A DNA stretch of 64,000 nt from Veillonellaceae bacterium (GCA_025992895.1 DAJPGA010000001.1:1072501-1136500), one strand, 5' to 3'; shown: positions 1 through 11,689, numbered from the stretch's first letter. Program-made: numbers and translations. Notes: generated from the letters alone by a model not told the origin.

Positions 1-2374
<2,374 letters not shown>

Positions 2375-2454
2375 TAAATTTCACAAAAGCACGACCGGCT
2401 TGAAAGAGCCTTCGGAACTTCTTCTGTATAGTTTTGAGAGAACAGACTCTCAGA

Positions 2455-2570
2455 TTCAGTGGCGATAGCTGTGAGGATACACCCGTACCCATGCCGAACA
2501 CGGTAGTTAAGCTCACAAACGCCGAAAGTACTTGGCTGGAAGCGGCCTGGGAGGATAGGAAGCTGCTGAT
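2455..2570 (+). rRNA. 5S ribosomal RNA
   Basis: A 116-nt segment 80 nt after 23S carries the 5S core (CACCCGTACCCATGCCGAAC, then AGTACTTGGCTGG and GGGAGGATAGGAAGCTGCTG). Order 23S-5S with no tRNA between them. Ends are estimated from family conservation and may be off by a few bases. Confidence 0.93.
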
Positions 2571-2581
2571 TAAGCGCGATA

Positions 2582-2610
2582 GACGTCAACCCCTGTGGTT
2601 GGCGTCTTTT
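2582..2610 (+). terminator. Intrinsic terminator of the rRNA operon
   Basis: GACGTCAACC (2582-2591) pairs with GGTTGGCGTC (2597-2606), one G-T pair, loop of five, followed by TTTT. It lies 12 nt after the 5S end. Confidence 0.9.
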
Positions 2611-2672
2611 GCTTTATGTATCATCTTGGCCGGAATGGCTGGGAGGAACAAGCAGAGCTGATTAATAAAGAA

Positions 2673-2706
2673 AACCATCAACCTTTACCGGTTGGTGGTT
2701 TTTTAT
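2673..2706 (+). terminator. Terminator-like hairpin of repeat unit 1
   Basis: AACCATCAACC (2673-2683) pairs without mismatch (one G-T) to GGTTGGTGGTT (2690-2700), followed by a run of six T. Strong rho-independent signal directly behind the true rRNA terminator. Confidence 0.85.
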
Positions 2707-3019
2707 TGCGTGAATGCCTGCTGAGGCATTCTTGGCCAGAATGGCTGGAAGGAACAAGCAGAGCTGATTAATAATAAAGGACGTCAATCATTACGATTAA
2801 TGTCCTTTTTGCTTTGTGTGAATAACCTGCTGCCTCATCTCGGTTGGAATGGAAGGGAGGAACAGGTAGAGCTGATTAACAGAAAAGGAGCACTTGCAGG
2901 AATACCTGCTGCCTCGAGAGAAAAGCCGGTATAAAGTCAGGAAGAATATTCTGTATCGGCTCTTTCTGTTATACTGGGGGAAGAATGAAGACCCAGGTTA
3001 TGATAGGGGGAATTGGATA

Positions 3020-3313
3020 ATGTGGAAATGGCTTGACTCTGAAATAAATCAAATAGGAAGCGAAGGAGGGGGAATATTAAAGGATGAGGAATATGCTGGA
3101 CAATGCCATATAACTCTTGAAAGATGTAAGATTTATGATGCCATCACTTGTGGTGTGTACGGTGATATGGTGCATACGGCCTATGCTTCTTCCAATGAAG
3201 CAGAATTAATATATGAGAAGATGAAGAGAGACTTACAGCAATTCATTGATTCAGATATTGAGAGTGAGGATGAACGGAGTGAATTTTATCAAACTTTTGT
3301 CAATCAATACTGA
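3020..3313 (+). CDS. Small hypothetical protein, 97 aa, inside the rRNA-tail repeat array
   Basis: I do not recognise this protein with certainty. The ATG at 3020 is chosen because AGGGGGA lies 8 nt upstream; the frame is open back to a TTG at 2894, which would add 42 residues. An extended -10 (TG-T-TATACT) at 2967-2975 supports a transcript starting close by. The product is acidic and cytosolic, with no signal or membrane segment; the C-terminal half is probably helical (EMKRDLQQFIDSDIESEDE-like). The middle (ITCGVYGDMVHTAY) reminds me of small immunity-type proteins beside polymorphic toxins, but no toxin gene is present, so this is only a guess. It sits between repeat units 3 and 4, as if inserted into the array. 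Confidence 0.6.
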   Translation: MWKWLDSEINQIGSEGGGILKDEEYAGQCHITLERCKIYDAITCGVYGDMVHTAYASSNEAELIYEKMKRDLQQFIDSDIESEDERSEFYQTFVNQY

Positions 3314-3891
3314 ATTGTTCTGATGCATTAGGCAGCAGACGCCATCGTAAAAGACGTTTAAAAGAAAATCACGTAAGAAAGATGCCTCCGGTTCCGTAAT
3401 CTATATTTAGGTGTCCTGAGGCTGGAATGGCTGGAAGGAATAAGCAGAGCTGATTAAGAAAGAAGGACGTCAATCCTTATGATTGGAGTTCTTTTATTTT
3501 GTCTGAATACTTTCTGAGTCATCTTGGCCGGAATGGCCGGGAGGAACATGCAGAGCTGATTCAGCTAAAGCCCATCAATCTTTACCGGTTGGTGGTTTTT
3601 TATTGCATGAATAACTGCTGAGGCCTCTTGGCTGGTATGGTGAAAAGCATGCGGATTTGATAAGCTAAAGGCCGTCAATCATTGCTATTGATGTTTTCAT
3701 TTTATGTTTATATTATGTTCTGCATTATCATTGCTGAAATGGTTAATGGAAGAGGCGGAGTGATTAAGGGTGTACGTCAATCATCGCAATTCGTGCACTT
3801 TATGTTCCCTTTTCTTTTATTATGCTGACATGGTAAACTATATATAATATTGACTGAAAGATACGATAAAACTATGGCAGGGGGATTTATG

Positions 3892-4815
3892 ATGAAAGTA
3901 AAGGACGGACAATGCCGGGTGGCTGTGGTGCAGGCGGAGCCTGTGATGTTTGATAAGAAGGCCTGTCTTTCGAAGGCTTTATCTCTTTTGAAGAAGGCGG
4001 CTAAGGGCGGGGCGAATCTTGTTGTGTTTCCGGAGCTTTTTATTCCCGGTTATCCTTATGGAATGAATTTCGGCTTTTCTGTGGGACGCCGTACGGCTGA
4101 TGGCAGGAAGGACTGGAAGCGTTATTCGGATGCATCCATTGTTGTGGGAGAGGGAGAGACGGAAGCGCTGAAGGAAGAAGCCAGAAGACTTGGCGTGTAT
4201 GTAAGCATCGGCATCTCGGAAAGGGATGCGGTGAACGGGACTCTTTATAATTCAAATCTTCTGATTTCCCCGGATGGTGAAGTATTGACGCACAGGAAGC
4301 TCAAGCCTACGGGCTCGGAGCGTGTGGTCTGGGGCGATGCGAATGAGGGATATTTCCCTGTCATGGATACGCCTTGGGGTCCGATTGGCTGCCTGATCTG
4401 CTGGGAGAGTTACATGCCTCTTGCGAGGACGGCGCTGTACCAGAAGGGTATTACGATTTATATTTCCTGCAATACGAATGATAATGCAGAATGGCAGCAT
4501 ACGATTCGTCATATTGCACTGGAAGGACGCTGTTTTGTCATCAACTGCGATATGCTGATTACGAAGGATTCATATCCGGGTGATCTGGCAACGGCTCCGG
4601 AGAAGGATGCTGTTTCCAAGGGGATCGTATGCCGCGGAGGAAGCTGCGTGATTGATCCTTATGGTCATGATATTTCCGAGACGGTATGGGATATGGAGCG
4701 TATTATTTATGCGGATCTGGATATGGAGGACGCTGCGGCTGCCAAGATGGAATTTGATCCCTGCGGTCATTATGCAAGAAATGATGTCCTCTCACTCCAT
4801 GTGGACGACAAATAA
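3892..4815 (+). CDS. Nitrilase-family carbon-nitrogen hydrolase
   Basis: Predicted cytosolic hydrolase of C-N bonds, probably of the true nitrilase branch (nitrile to carboxylate and ammonia). The Glu-Lys-Cys triad is visible: E48 in FPELFIPGYP, K136 in THRKLKPT and C170 in CLICWESYMPLAR. The CWE motif after the cysteine is the pattern of branch 1 nitrilases, where amidases of the superfamily usually differ. Length 307 aa is normal. Start 3892 is preferred because AGGGGGA (3879-3885) is 6 nt upstream; ATG 3889 is too close and ATG 3850 lacks a ribosome site. A TATAAT lies at 3843-3848. The gene stands alone, with a terminator behind it. Substrate cannot be told. Confidence 0.88.
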   Translation: MKVKDGQCRVAVVQAEPVMFDKKACLSKALSLLKKAAKGGANLVVFPELFIPGYPYGMNFGFSVGRRTADGRKDWKRYSDASIVVGEGETEALKEEARRLGVYVSIGISERDAVNGTLYNSNLLISPDGEVLTHRKLKPTGSERVVWGDANEGYFPVMDTPWGPIGCLICWESYMPLARTALYQKGITIYISCNTNDNAEWQHTIRHIALEGRCFVINCDMLITKDSYPGDLATAPEKDAVSKGIVCRGGSCVIDPYGHDISETVWDMERIIYADLDMEDAAAAKMEFDPCGHYARNDVLSLHVDDK

Positions 4816-4830
4816 TCAATAAAAGTGCAG

Positions 4831-4872
4831 GCGGATGGATATGTCCCGGTTCGGGATATTCCATCCGTTTTT
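4831..4872 (+). terminator. Intrinsic terminator after nitrilase gene
   Basis: CGGATGGATATGTCCC pairs with the mirrored segment ending in ATTCCATCCG around a GGTT loop, followed by TTTTT. Confidence 0.9.
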
Positions 4873-5031
4873 CATTTATTTAGGTTTTGTTTTCTGTTAC
4901 AATAAGGTAGACATGAATGAATTTGGATCCGGGCATGCCTGGATTTTTTCTATTGGAATCAATAGTCTGATGATCTCTGCCTGAGGAATTGAAGACATCA
5001 GACACGGACCGACAGAGTCAGGGGTGGGAAT

Positions 5032-6246
5032 ATGTTGATAGGAAATGCAAGGAAGAAGGCAGGAATAGCGGCAGCTGTGATTCTTTTCGGAATCACGGGA
5101 CTGACGGCCGGATGCGGTACGACGGCGCAGAGAAGCAATGCTGTTTCTGTAAAGACGATGAAGGTGCTCCAGCAGGATGTATCTGTTTCCCATGATTATT
5201 CAGGGGAAGTACAGTCGACGGATGCGGTAGCCATCAAGCCAAGAGTTTCCGGTTCTATTGTGGAAAAGTATTTTACCAGCGGTCAGGCTGTCGAGAAGGG
5301 GCAGCCGCTTTATAAGATTGACGACCGTCAGTATTCGTCCCAGGTACTTTCTGCAAGGTCCAATGTGGATAAGGCCAGGACGGCTTACAACAATTCCCTG
5401 ATCGATCTCCAGCGCTATGAAAAGCTGGAGGCTTCGGGCGCGATTGCAGAGCAGACGCTCACGACGCAGAGGGCGACGGTGGAAACAAACCGTTCTGAAT
5501 ATGAAGATATGCAGGCACTTTTACAGGAAGCAGAGGAAAATCTGGATGATACTGTCGTCCGTTCTCCTATATCAGGAAAGCTTTCTGTCGATGATGTAGC
5601 GGCAGGGACGTATGTGACGTCGGGTTCGACACAGCTCGTATCTGTCGGCACAATCAATCCGGTCTATGTTTCTTTCTCTGTCAGTGAAAATGAATTCCTG
5701 AATTTTAGGGAAAACAGCCGCAAACCCAAGGAGAGCGATGGAGCAGGCAGTGAATTTGTTCCGCCGACGGCAACGCTTACACTCAGCAATGGTTCCAAGT
5801 ATTCGGAAACAAGCACGACGTATACTGCTGACCGCCAGCTCAATCAATCCACCGGTACGCTCACGATCAAAGCGCTCTTCAATAATGACAGTCATCTTCT
5901 GCTTCCAGGCATGTTTGCCAAGGTTACGATTGAGGGCCAGCCGCAGAAGGATGCGCTTCTTGTCCCGCAAAGAGCGGTGCAGCAGGTTCTTAACAAGTCC
6001 TTTGTCATCGTCGTAGGACCGGATAATAAGTCTGTTTCCAAGATTGTGGAGCTTGGGGATGAAGTAGGAAGCTACTATGTCGTCAAGAGCGGTCTTACCA
6101 AGGATGACAATGTCGTTGTAGAAGGGCTGACGAATCTGAAGGAAGGGCAGGATCTGAATCCTACAGAAACGAATGCGCAGGAACTGGGGCTGTCCCTGAC
6201 AACGAGCACGACGCCGTCTTATGCCGTTACCTCCCAGCAGTCATAA
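5032..6246 (+). CDS. RND efflux periplasmic adaptor (membrane fusion lipoprotein, AcrA type)
   Basis: Periplasmic adaptor linking an RND pump to an outer-membrane channel. The 404-aa product begins with a signal peptide and lipobox (LTAGC, cysteine near residue 28), so it is probably lipid-anchored. A barrel-sandwich/lipoyl half (DYSGEVQSTDAVAIKPRVSG), a helical hairpin (about residues 100-170), a second lipoyl half (VVRSPISGKL) and a beta-barrel region (LLLPGMFAKVTIEGQ) follow in the usual order. ATG 5032 has AGGGGTGGG upstream. The pump gene starts 12 nt after the stop, so the two are one operon. No TolC-like gene is next to them. A TACAAT-like -10 lies near 4898. Confidence 0.93.
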   Translation: MLIGNARKKAGIAAAVILFGITGLTAGCGTTAQRSNAVSVKTMKVLQQDVSVSHDYSGEVQSTDAVAIKPRVSGSIVEKYFTSGQAVEKGQPLYKIDDRQYSSQVLSARSNVDKARTAYNNSLIDLQRYEKLEASGAIAEQTLTTQRATVETNRSEYEDMQALLQEAEENLDDTVVRSPISGKLSVDDVAAGTYVTSGSTQLVSVGTINPVYVSFSVSENEFLNFRENSRKPKESDGAGSEFVPPTATLTLSNGSKYSETSTTYTADRQLNQSTGTLTIKALFNNDSHLLLPGMFAKVTIEGQPQKDALLVPQRAVQQVLNKSFVIVVGPDNKSVSKIVELGDEVGSYYVVKSGLTKDDNVVVEGLTNLKEGQDLNPTETNAQELGLSLTTSTTPSYAVTSQQS

Positions 6247-6258
6247 AGGAGGCCGGTT

Positions 6259-9200
6259 ATGTCTAAATTCTTTATCAGGCGTCCAATCTTTGCGATTGTC
6301 ATTTCGCTGATTATCGTACTCCTCGGCCTGATCTCGCTTTCGACGCTGCCAATTGCACAGTATCCGCAGATCTCTCCGCCGACGATACGTCTCAGCGCTA
6401 ATTATACGGGCGCAAACGCAAGCATCGTCAATCAGACGGTCGCCCAGGTCATTGAAGACCAGCTGAACGGCGTTGAAAATATGGACTACATGTCTTCGAC
6501 GTCAAGCAACAGCGGTTCTTACAGCCTCTCGATTGTCTTTGACCTTGATTCTGACGGGGACACGGATTCCGTCAATGTACAGAACAGCGCCAATCTGGCC
6601 AAGAACAGCCTGCCTTCTGAGGTCCAGCAGACGGGCCTCACCGTCAGGAAAGCATCCGGCGATATGGTGCTGATGGTCAATCTGTATTCGCCAAAAGGTA
6701 CGTATGACCAGGCCTTCCTTAAGAATTACGCAGATATTTACCTTCTGGATAAACTGCAGCGTGTAAACGGCGTAGGCAATGTCAATACGTTCGGCTCCAG
6801 TTATGCCATGAGAATCTGGCTGAATCCGGACAAGCTCGCTGAAAGAGGGCTGACGGTGGCAGACGTCACATCTGCCATCAAGGAGCAGAACGTGTCTGCT
6901 CCTGCCGGTACGATCGGCGCGCAGCCGGCACCGGCTACGCAGGAAAAGCAGTACAGTGCCAAAGTGGAGGGCCGTCTCACGACACCGGAACAGTTCGGGA
7001 ATATCATCCTGAAGTCTGCTTCCAATGGCCAGTTTGTCCGTTTGAAGGATGTTGCCACGATTGAAACTGGTACACAGAATGAAAGCAATAATTCAAAGAT
7101 CAACGGAAAGTCGGGGATCGGGTTCGGTGTACAGCTGACCAATGATGCAAATACCCTTGATACTGTCACGCAGGTCAAGCAGATCCTCTCGGAGGCCAAG
7201 GACAGTTTCCCGCCGGATCTTGATTACATCATCGTCATGGATAATACGTCGTTCATCAATGCATCCATTGATGAAGTCAAGGCTACATTCGTTGAATCTC
7301 TGATACTTGTCGTTCTCGTCGTATTCCTCTTCCTGCAGAAGTGGAGGACGACACTGATCCCGGTCCTCGCAGTGCCGGTTTCCATTATCGGTACGTTTGC
7401 TTCTTTCGTTCTTCTTGATTTTTCCATCAATACGCTGACACTCTTTGCGATGGTCCTGGCGATCGGCATGGTCGTCGATGATGCGATCGTCGTCATTGAA
7501 AACGTCGAAGAGCACATGGAAAGGGAGGAACTTGATCCAAAGGCTGCGACGGAAGCGGCTATGGATGAAGTGCAGGGACCAATTGTCGCAACAACGGCAG
7601 TTCTGGCGTCCATCTTCATTCCGGTTGCCTTCCTTGGCGGCATCACGGGTGTCCTTTACAAGCAGTTCGCTGTGACGATTACGATATCGATTGCGATTTC
7701 TGCATTTGTTGCACTGACGCTGACACCTGCCCTCTGCGGCCTTCTCCTGAAGCCGGGCGATACAGGATTCAGGCACGGCCCGCTTGCTGCATTCTTCCAC
7801 AAGTTCAATTCTTCCTTCGACCGTATCCGCGAAGGCTATACGAAGAAGGTCGACTGGATGATTCATCATCTGAAGTTTGCAGGCATTTTCCTCGTTGTCA
7901 TCTGCGTTCTTATGGGGACTTTCTACAAGATCCTTCCTTCGACCTTCGTTCCGTCGGAAGATCAGGGATTCTTCATGGCAAGCATCAAGATGCCTGAAGG
8001 GACGTCCCTCAATCAGACGATCAAGACAGTCGATGCCATGGCGGCAGAAACGAAGACGATTCCAGGTGTCAAGGATGTCATGACAAATGCAGGCGGATCC
8101 AGTTCGAATACAGGAAATCTTTACGTTTCTCTGGATAACTGGGATCAGCGGACTGCATCGGCCGAAAGTGTCACGTCCATTATTACCAAATTCAACATGA
8201 TGGCGGCAAAAGATCATCCGGAAGCCAGCATTTATGCATTCAATGTGTCCTCGCTCCCGGGCCTTGGCATGGAAGGCGGCTGGAGCATGCAGCTGCAGGA
8301 TAATCTGGGCCTTTCGGATACGGAACTCAGCGATCTTGCGGCCAAGGCTGTTGCAGCCTGCAACGCGCGTCCTGAGCTCATGAGTACAAGAAGTGACTAC
8401 AGCGCCGATACGCCAAGCTATGAATTCTCTGTCGACCGCGAGAAGGTCAAGAGTCTTGGCATCAATTTGTCAGACGTATTTACGGCTCTTCAGGTCAACT
8501 TCGGCGGCACGCAGGTCAATGATTTCAATCAGTTCGGCCGTACGTACAAAGTCATCGTACAGGCAGGCACACAGTACCGCTCCCAGGCGGATTCCCTGAA
8601 GTTCATTTCCGTCAAGACTTCAAGCGGTGATATGGTTCCCCTTGATACCATCCTGACAAAATCCATTACGACAGCGCCTTCTTCCATTACGCGTTTCAAT
8701 GGGGTAAGAAGTATTGCCATCCAGGGCAGTGCTGCTTCCGGCTACAGCTCCGGCGAAGCCATGGAAGCGGCTAAGGAAGCCGTCCTTTCTGTCGCTCCTG
8801 CAGGGGAGACGATTGAATGGTCCGGCCAGAGCCGCGAGGAAAACAACTCGTCGAGCTCAACGATGAAGACACTTGCCATGGCGCTTGTCTTTGCCTTCCT
8901 CTGCCTGGCAGCTCTCTATGAAAGCTGGTCAGTCCCGTTTGCCGTACTTTTTACCGTACCGACGGGTATTTTCGGAGCGCTTTTCTCTGAATATGCCATC
9001 AACAAAATGGCAGCGCTTCTCGGATCGACCAGTGATGGTTTCCAGAACAGCGTTTACATGCAGATCGGTATTATCATGATCATCGGTCTGGCGGCAAAGA
9101 ATGCTATCCTGATTGTTGAATTTGCCAAGGAACGTGTCGATAACGGCATGGATCCGCTGGAGGCCGCAGTGGAGGCATCCCGTCTCCGCTTCCGTCCGAT

Positions 9201-9438
9201 CCTCATGACAGCCTTCACCTCCATCATCGGCTGCCTGCCGCTGGCACTTGCAACAGGCGCGGGCGCAGGGGCCAGATGCGGCATGGGTGTTGCCGTTGTA
9301 GGCGGTATGACATTTGCTACGTTATTCGGGCTCTTCCTGATCCCGGCTTTCTATATCGTAACGGAGAAAGCAGCTGCTGCCATCCGCGGTTCAAAACTTG
9401 GCGGAGGCATCAAGCCGCATTTCAAAAAACAGAAGTAA
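6259..9438 (+). CDS. RND multidrug efflux pump, HAE1 family (AcrB type)
   Basis: Inner-membrane proton-driven drug exporter of 1059 aa, full family length. It shows the expected N-terminal helix (FFIRRPIFAIVISLIIVLLG), two periplasmic loops, and two sets of membrane helices. TM4 carries the conserved acidic relay pair in GMVVDDAIVVIENVEE, and the C-terminal half has GLAAKNAILIVEFA and a typical late glycine-rich helix. RBS AAAGGAGGCCGG precedes ATG 6259. Cotranscribed with the adaptor. Substrate range is unknown; HAE1 members export hydrophobic drugs, dyes, detergents and bile salts, which would suit a gut or oral anaerobe. Confidence 0.95.
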   Translation: MSKFFIRRPIFAIVISLIIVLLGLISLSTLPIAQYPQISPPTIRLSANYTGANASIVNQTVAQVIEDQLNGVENMDYMSSTSSNSGSYSLSIVFDLDSDGDTDSVNVQNSANLAKNSLPSEVQQTGLTVRKASGDMVLMVNLYSPKGTYDQAFLKNYADIYLLDKLQRVNGVGNVNTFGSSYAMRIWLNPDKLAERGLTVADVTSAIKEQNVSAPAGTIGAQPAPATQEKQYSAKVEGRLTTPEQFGNIILKSASNGQFVRLKDVATIETGTQNESNNSKINGKSGIGFGVQLTNDANTLDTVTQVKQILSEAKDSFPPDLDYIIVMDNTSFINASIDEVKATFVESLILVVLVVFLFLQKWRTTLIPVLAVPVSIIGTFASFVLLDFSINTLTLFAMVLAIGMVVDDAIVVIENVEEHMEREELDPKAATEAAMDEVQGPIVATTAVLASIFIPVAFLGGITGVLYKQFAVTITISIAISAFVALTLTPALCGLLLKPGDTGFRHGPLAAFFHKFNSSFDRIREGYTKKVDWMIHHLKFAGIFLVVICVLMGTFYKILPSTFVPSEDQGFFMASIKMPEGTSLNQTIKTVDAMAAETKTIPGVKDVMTNAGGSSSNTGNLYVSLDNWDQRTASAESVTSIITKFNMMAAKDHPEASIYAFNVSSLPGLGMEGGWSMQLQDNLGLSDTELSDLAAKAVAACNARPELMSTRSDYSADTPSYEFSVDREKVKSLGINLSDVFTALQVNFGGTQVNDFNQFGRTYKVIVQAGTQYRSQADSLKFISVKTSSGDMVPLDTILTKSITTAPSSITRFNGVRSIAIQGSAASGYSSGEAMEAAKEAVLSVAPAGETIEWSGQSREENNSSSSTMKTLAMALVFAFLCLAALYESWSVPFAVLFTVPTGIFGALFSEYAINKMAALLGSTSDGFQNSVYMQIGIIMIIGLAAKNAILIVEFAKERVDNGMDPLEAAVEASRLRFRPILMTAFTSIIGCLPLALATGAGAGARCGMGVAVVGGMTFATLFGLFLIPAFYIVTEKAAAAIRGSKLGGGIKPHFKKQK

Positions 9439-9445
9439 GTTAATG

Positions 9446-9496
9446 AGAAGAGGGGCTGTGGCGAAATGACTATACATTTTGTCACGGTCTCTTTTT
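9446..9496 (+). terminator. Palindromic terminator of the GGGGCTGTGGCAAAATG repeat family
   Basis: AAGAGGGGCTGTGGCGAAATG faces CATTTTGTCACGGTCTCTT across a 6-nt loop, followed by T5. The arms match the ends of the inverted repeats at 45.8 and 47.2 kb, so this is a solo copy of a dispersed element that now ends the RND operon. Confidence 0.8.
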
Positions 9497-9635
9497 CTAT
9501 TGGAATATTCCATGGAACCCGCGCATAATGGTACAATAAAAAAATAAGCATAAACCGGGATTCTCTGCGCTTTGCCAGGAAAGAGGTAAAATGTGATTCA
9601 TCCAAGAGGCTGGGGCGGCAGGAAGGCCCGTTTAA

Positions 9636-10616
9636 ATGGAAAGAGAGAAGAGTATGAAAGAATTCAGGGTCCGCGAATCGGAAGCGGGGCAGAGTGTATG
9701 GAAATACATCACGAAATTGATGCCCGGTGCATCAGCCGGCCTTCTGCGGAAGAGTCTTCGCAAGAAAAATATAACGCTGAACGACAAGAAGCTTGAAGGA
9801 AAGGAAAAAATCCAGGCAGGGGACAGCATAAAAATCTGGTTTTCTGATGAAACGATAGATAAGTTCATGGGAAAAGAAGAAAAGGTCTCAGAAAGGAAAG
9901 CTGACGGGGATGAGCTCTCCGGAAGGATTGTCTATGAAGATCATGATGTGATCCTTGTCAATAAGCCGGAAGGGCTTTTGACGCAGGGGGATGCATCCGG
10001 GGAAAAGTCATTGAATGATGAAATCCTTGCGTACCTGAAGGATGAAGTGACGCCTGTTTTCAAGCCGTCCGTCTGCAACCGCCTCGACAGGAATACGAGC
10101 GGCCTTGTCATTGCAGGAAAGAATATCCATGCCCTGCAGGCCATGAATGAAATCATCCGGAAGCGTGATGTGAGAAAGATCTACACAGCGCTTGTTTACG
10201 GAGAAATGAAGGGAAAGGGAAAGCTGGAAGGCTATCTCCAAAAAAATCATGAGGATAACCAGGTACGTCTTGTGAAGAAATCGGAAGATGCGCAGCACAT
10301 TGAAATCCTCTATGAAGCCAAAGGAACGTATCGTAAAGAGGGAATAACCTTCACGCGCATGGAAATCGAGCTCCTGACAGGACGGTCCCATCAGATCCGC
10401 GTACAGATGTCAGGAGAAGGTCATCCGCTTCTGGGGGATAAGAAGTACGGGACAAGGGACAGCATCGAAGCGTCAAGGAAGCTTGGCATCAAAAGGCAGA
10501 TGCTCCATGCCGGACTTCTATCATTTCCTTCCTTTGAAGAAGGCTTTGAAGGCGTCTCAGGGAAATCCTTCTGCGCGCCGCTTCCTGAAGATATGGAAAA
10601 ACTCATTCAGAAATAG
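9636..10616 (+). CDS. RluA-family 23S/tRNA pseudouridine synthase
   Basis: Isomerises uridine to pseudouridine in rRNA (or tRNA). An N-terminal S4-like RNA-binding module (residues about 10-70, SAGLLRKSLRKKNITLND) precedes the catalytic domain. The catalytic aspartate is D151 in CNRLDRNTSGLV; HQIRVQMSGEGHPLLGDKKYG near residues 245-270 is the second family signature. At 326 aa it fits RluC/RluD-like enzymes; target site cannot be assigned. AGGAAGG lies 9 nt before ATG 9636; an in-frame ATG at 9654 with GAGAGAAGAG upstream is an alternative. The CNRLD variant replaces the common HRLD. Confidence 0.9.
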   Translation: MEREKSMKEFRVRESEAGQSVWKYITKLMPGASAGLLRKSLRKKNITLNDKKLEGKEKIQAGDSIKIWFSDETIDKFMGKEEKVSERKADGDELSGRIVYEDHDVILVNKPEGLLTQGDASGEKSLNDEILAYLKDEVTPVFKPSVCNRLDRNTSGLVIAGKNIHALQAMNEIIRKRDVRKIYTALVYGEMKGKGKLEGYLQKNHEDNQVRLVKKSEDAQHIEILYEAKGTYRKEGITFTRMEIELLTGRSHQIRVQMSGEGHPLLGDKKYGTRDSIEASRKLGIKRQMLHAGLLSFPSFEEGFEGVSGKSFCAPLPEDMEKLIQK

Positions 10617-10639
10617 ATGGACGTTAGAATACAAATACA

Positions 10640-10680
10640 AAAAGGCCCTGTCATGCCAGGCAGCATGCAGGGCCTTTTGT
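10640..10680. terminator. Bidirectional intrinsic terminator
   Basis: AAAAGGCCCTG pairs with CAGGGCCTTTT around an inner TCATGCC/GGCAGCATG segment. It separates the converging pseudouridine synthase and dehydrogenase genes. Confidence 0.9.
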
Positions 10681-10690
10681 TTATATTGTA

Positions 10691-11635
10691 TCAGCAGATG
10701 ACGTTTTTCTGGTCACCTTTCAGGTAGTTCTCAATGTTGTGGAATACAAGGATGGCTCTTCTTTCCATCGCCTCTTCCGTATCAAAGCCTACGTGCGGCG
10801 AAAGGATGGTGTGAGGAGCAGAGAGGAGCGGATGATCGGCAGGAAGCGGAGGTTCGCCTTCAAAGACGTCGATGCCTGCGCCAGCAATTTTTCCTTTCTT
10901 CAGCGCATCGGCAAGGGCTTTGCTGTCTACGACAGGGCCTCTGGCAGTATTGATCAGGATGGCATCCTTCTTCATGAGGGCAATCTTTTCCTTATTAATC
11001 AGTCCTCTTGTTTCATCGGTCAGGGGAACATGGATGGAAATGATGTCACAGGTCTTAAGAAGGGTATCAAGATCGGTGTAGTTGACAAGGTAAGTCTTTG
11101 GCGTACGGCTGTATCCGTAGACTTCGCATCCGAATGCCTGGGCAAGACCAGCCACACGCTGTCCGATGGCGCCTGTTCCGATGATGCCGAATTTTCTTCC
11201 CTTGAGCTCGATGCCGCAGAGGCCTGCGTTCGTTTTTCCATTTCTTACGGCTTCCCCGCATTCAGGAAGCATGCGGTAGAGAGAAAGCGCCATGCCGAAG
11301 GCAAGTTCAGCTACGGATTCGGTGGAGTAGCCTGCGCAGTTGGATACGGCAATATGTCTTTCCCTGCAGTAAGCTATATCGACATGATCGACACCGGTGA
11401 AAGCGACGCAGAGGTACTTGAGGGAAGCTGCTTTTTCCAGTGCTTCCTTTTTCAGAGGATAGTTGGCAATGACAGCGATGTCAGCACCTTCGATGCGTTT
11501 ACCGAGTTCTTCCTGGCCAGAGGGAACTTTGTCATAAGCGGTCAGGTTCCAGCCTTCTTTCTTAAGACCGGCTGCGAGGGATTCCAAAAGCTCCCCGGTG
11601 ATGCCTAATGGCTGCGCGATAACGATTTCTTTCAT
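10691..11635 (-). CDS. D-2-hydroxyacid dehydrogenase (NAD-dependent)
   Basis: Cytosolic oxidoreductase interconverting a 2-hydroxyacid and a 2-oxoacid (glycerate/phosphoglycerate dehydrogenase-like). The Rossmann motif GTGAIG is at residues 153-158; the catalytic set is R232 (TARGPVVD), E261 (DVFEGEPPL) and H281 (SPHVGFDTEEA). The usual tryptophan-containing HxxW motif is replaced by HVGF. Length 314 aa is standard. GAAAGGAGCAG precedes ATG. The gene ahead on the same strand is an EamA exporter 54 nt away, with possible cotranscription. Exact substrate unknown. Confidence 0.9.
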   Translation of the reverse strand: MKEIVIAQPLGITGELLESLAAGLKKEGWNLTAYDKVPSGQEELGKRIEGADIAVIANYPLKKEALEKAASLKYLCVAFTGVDHVDIAYCRERHIAVSNCAGYSTESVAELAFGMALSLYRMLPECGEAVRNGKTNAGLCGIELKGRKFGIIGTGAIGQRVAGLAQAFGCEVYGYSRTPKTYLVNYTDLDTLLKTCDIISIHVPLTDETRGLINKEKIALMKKDAILINTARGPVVDSKALADALKKGKIAGAGIDVFEGEPPLPADHPLLSAPHTILSPHVGFDTEEAMERRAILVFHNIENYLKGDQKNVIC

Positions 11636-11689
11636 AATACTGCTCCTTTCCTGATCAATGCCCTTGAGGGGATGAATAAATTCTGGAAT

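Larger units (their letters stand above)
2624..3805 (+). repeat. Degenerate array of seven ~100-nt units resembling 5S 3' tail plus terminator
   Basis: Seven units share a CTTGGCCGGAATGGCTGG-like block, GGAGGAACAAGCAGAGCTG, ATTAA and then a hairpin. Approximate positions: 2624-2706, 2730-2812, 2836-2880 (no hairpin), 3416-3500, 3521-3605, 3625-3700, 3729-3805. The block resembles the authentic 5S end (CTTGGCTGG...GGGAGGATAGGAAGCTGCTGATTAA, 2531-2573). Hairpins at 2673-2706 and 3570-3603 are almost the same (CATCAACC or CATCAATC against GGTTGGTGG, then T6), while those at 2779-2810 and 3464-3494 keep the GACGTCAA of the real rRNA terminator. Divergence increases towards the right end. Units 3 and 4 are separated by a small gene. 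Apart from the terminator hairpins, nothing else is seen in the gap up to 3.89 kb. Confidence 0.75.

Noticed and set aside
7093..8217. A 374-aa open frame antisense to the RND pump gene
   Set aside because: Lies entirely within a well-recognised AcrB-type gene, has charged low-complexity composition and no start signals.
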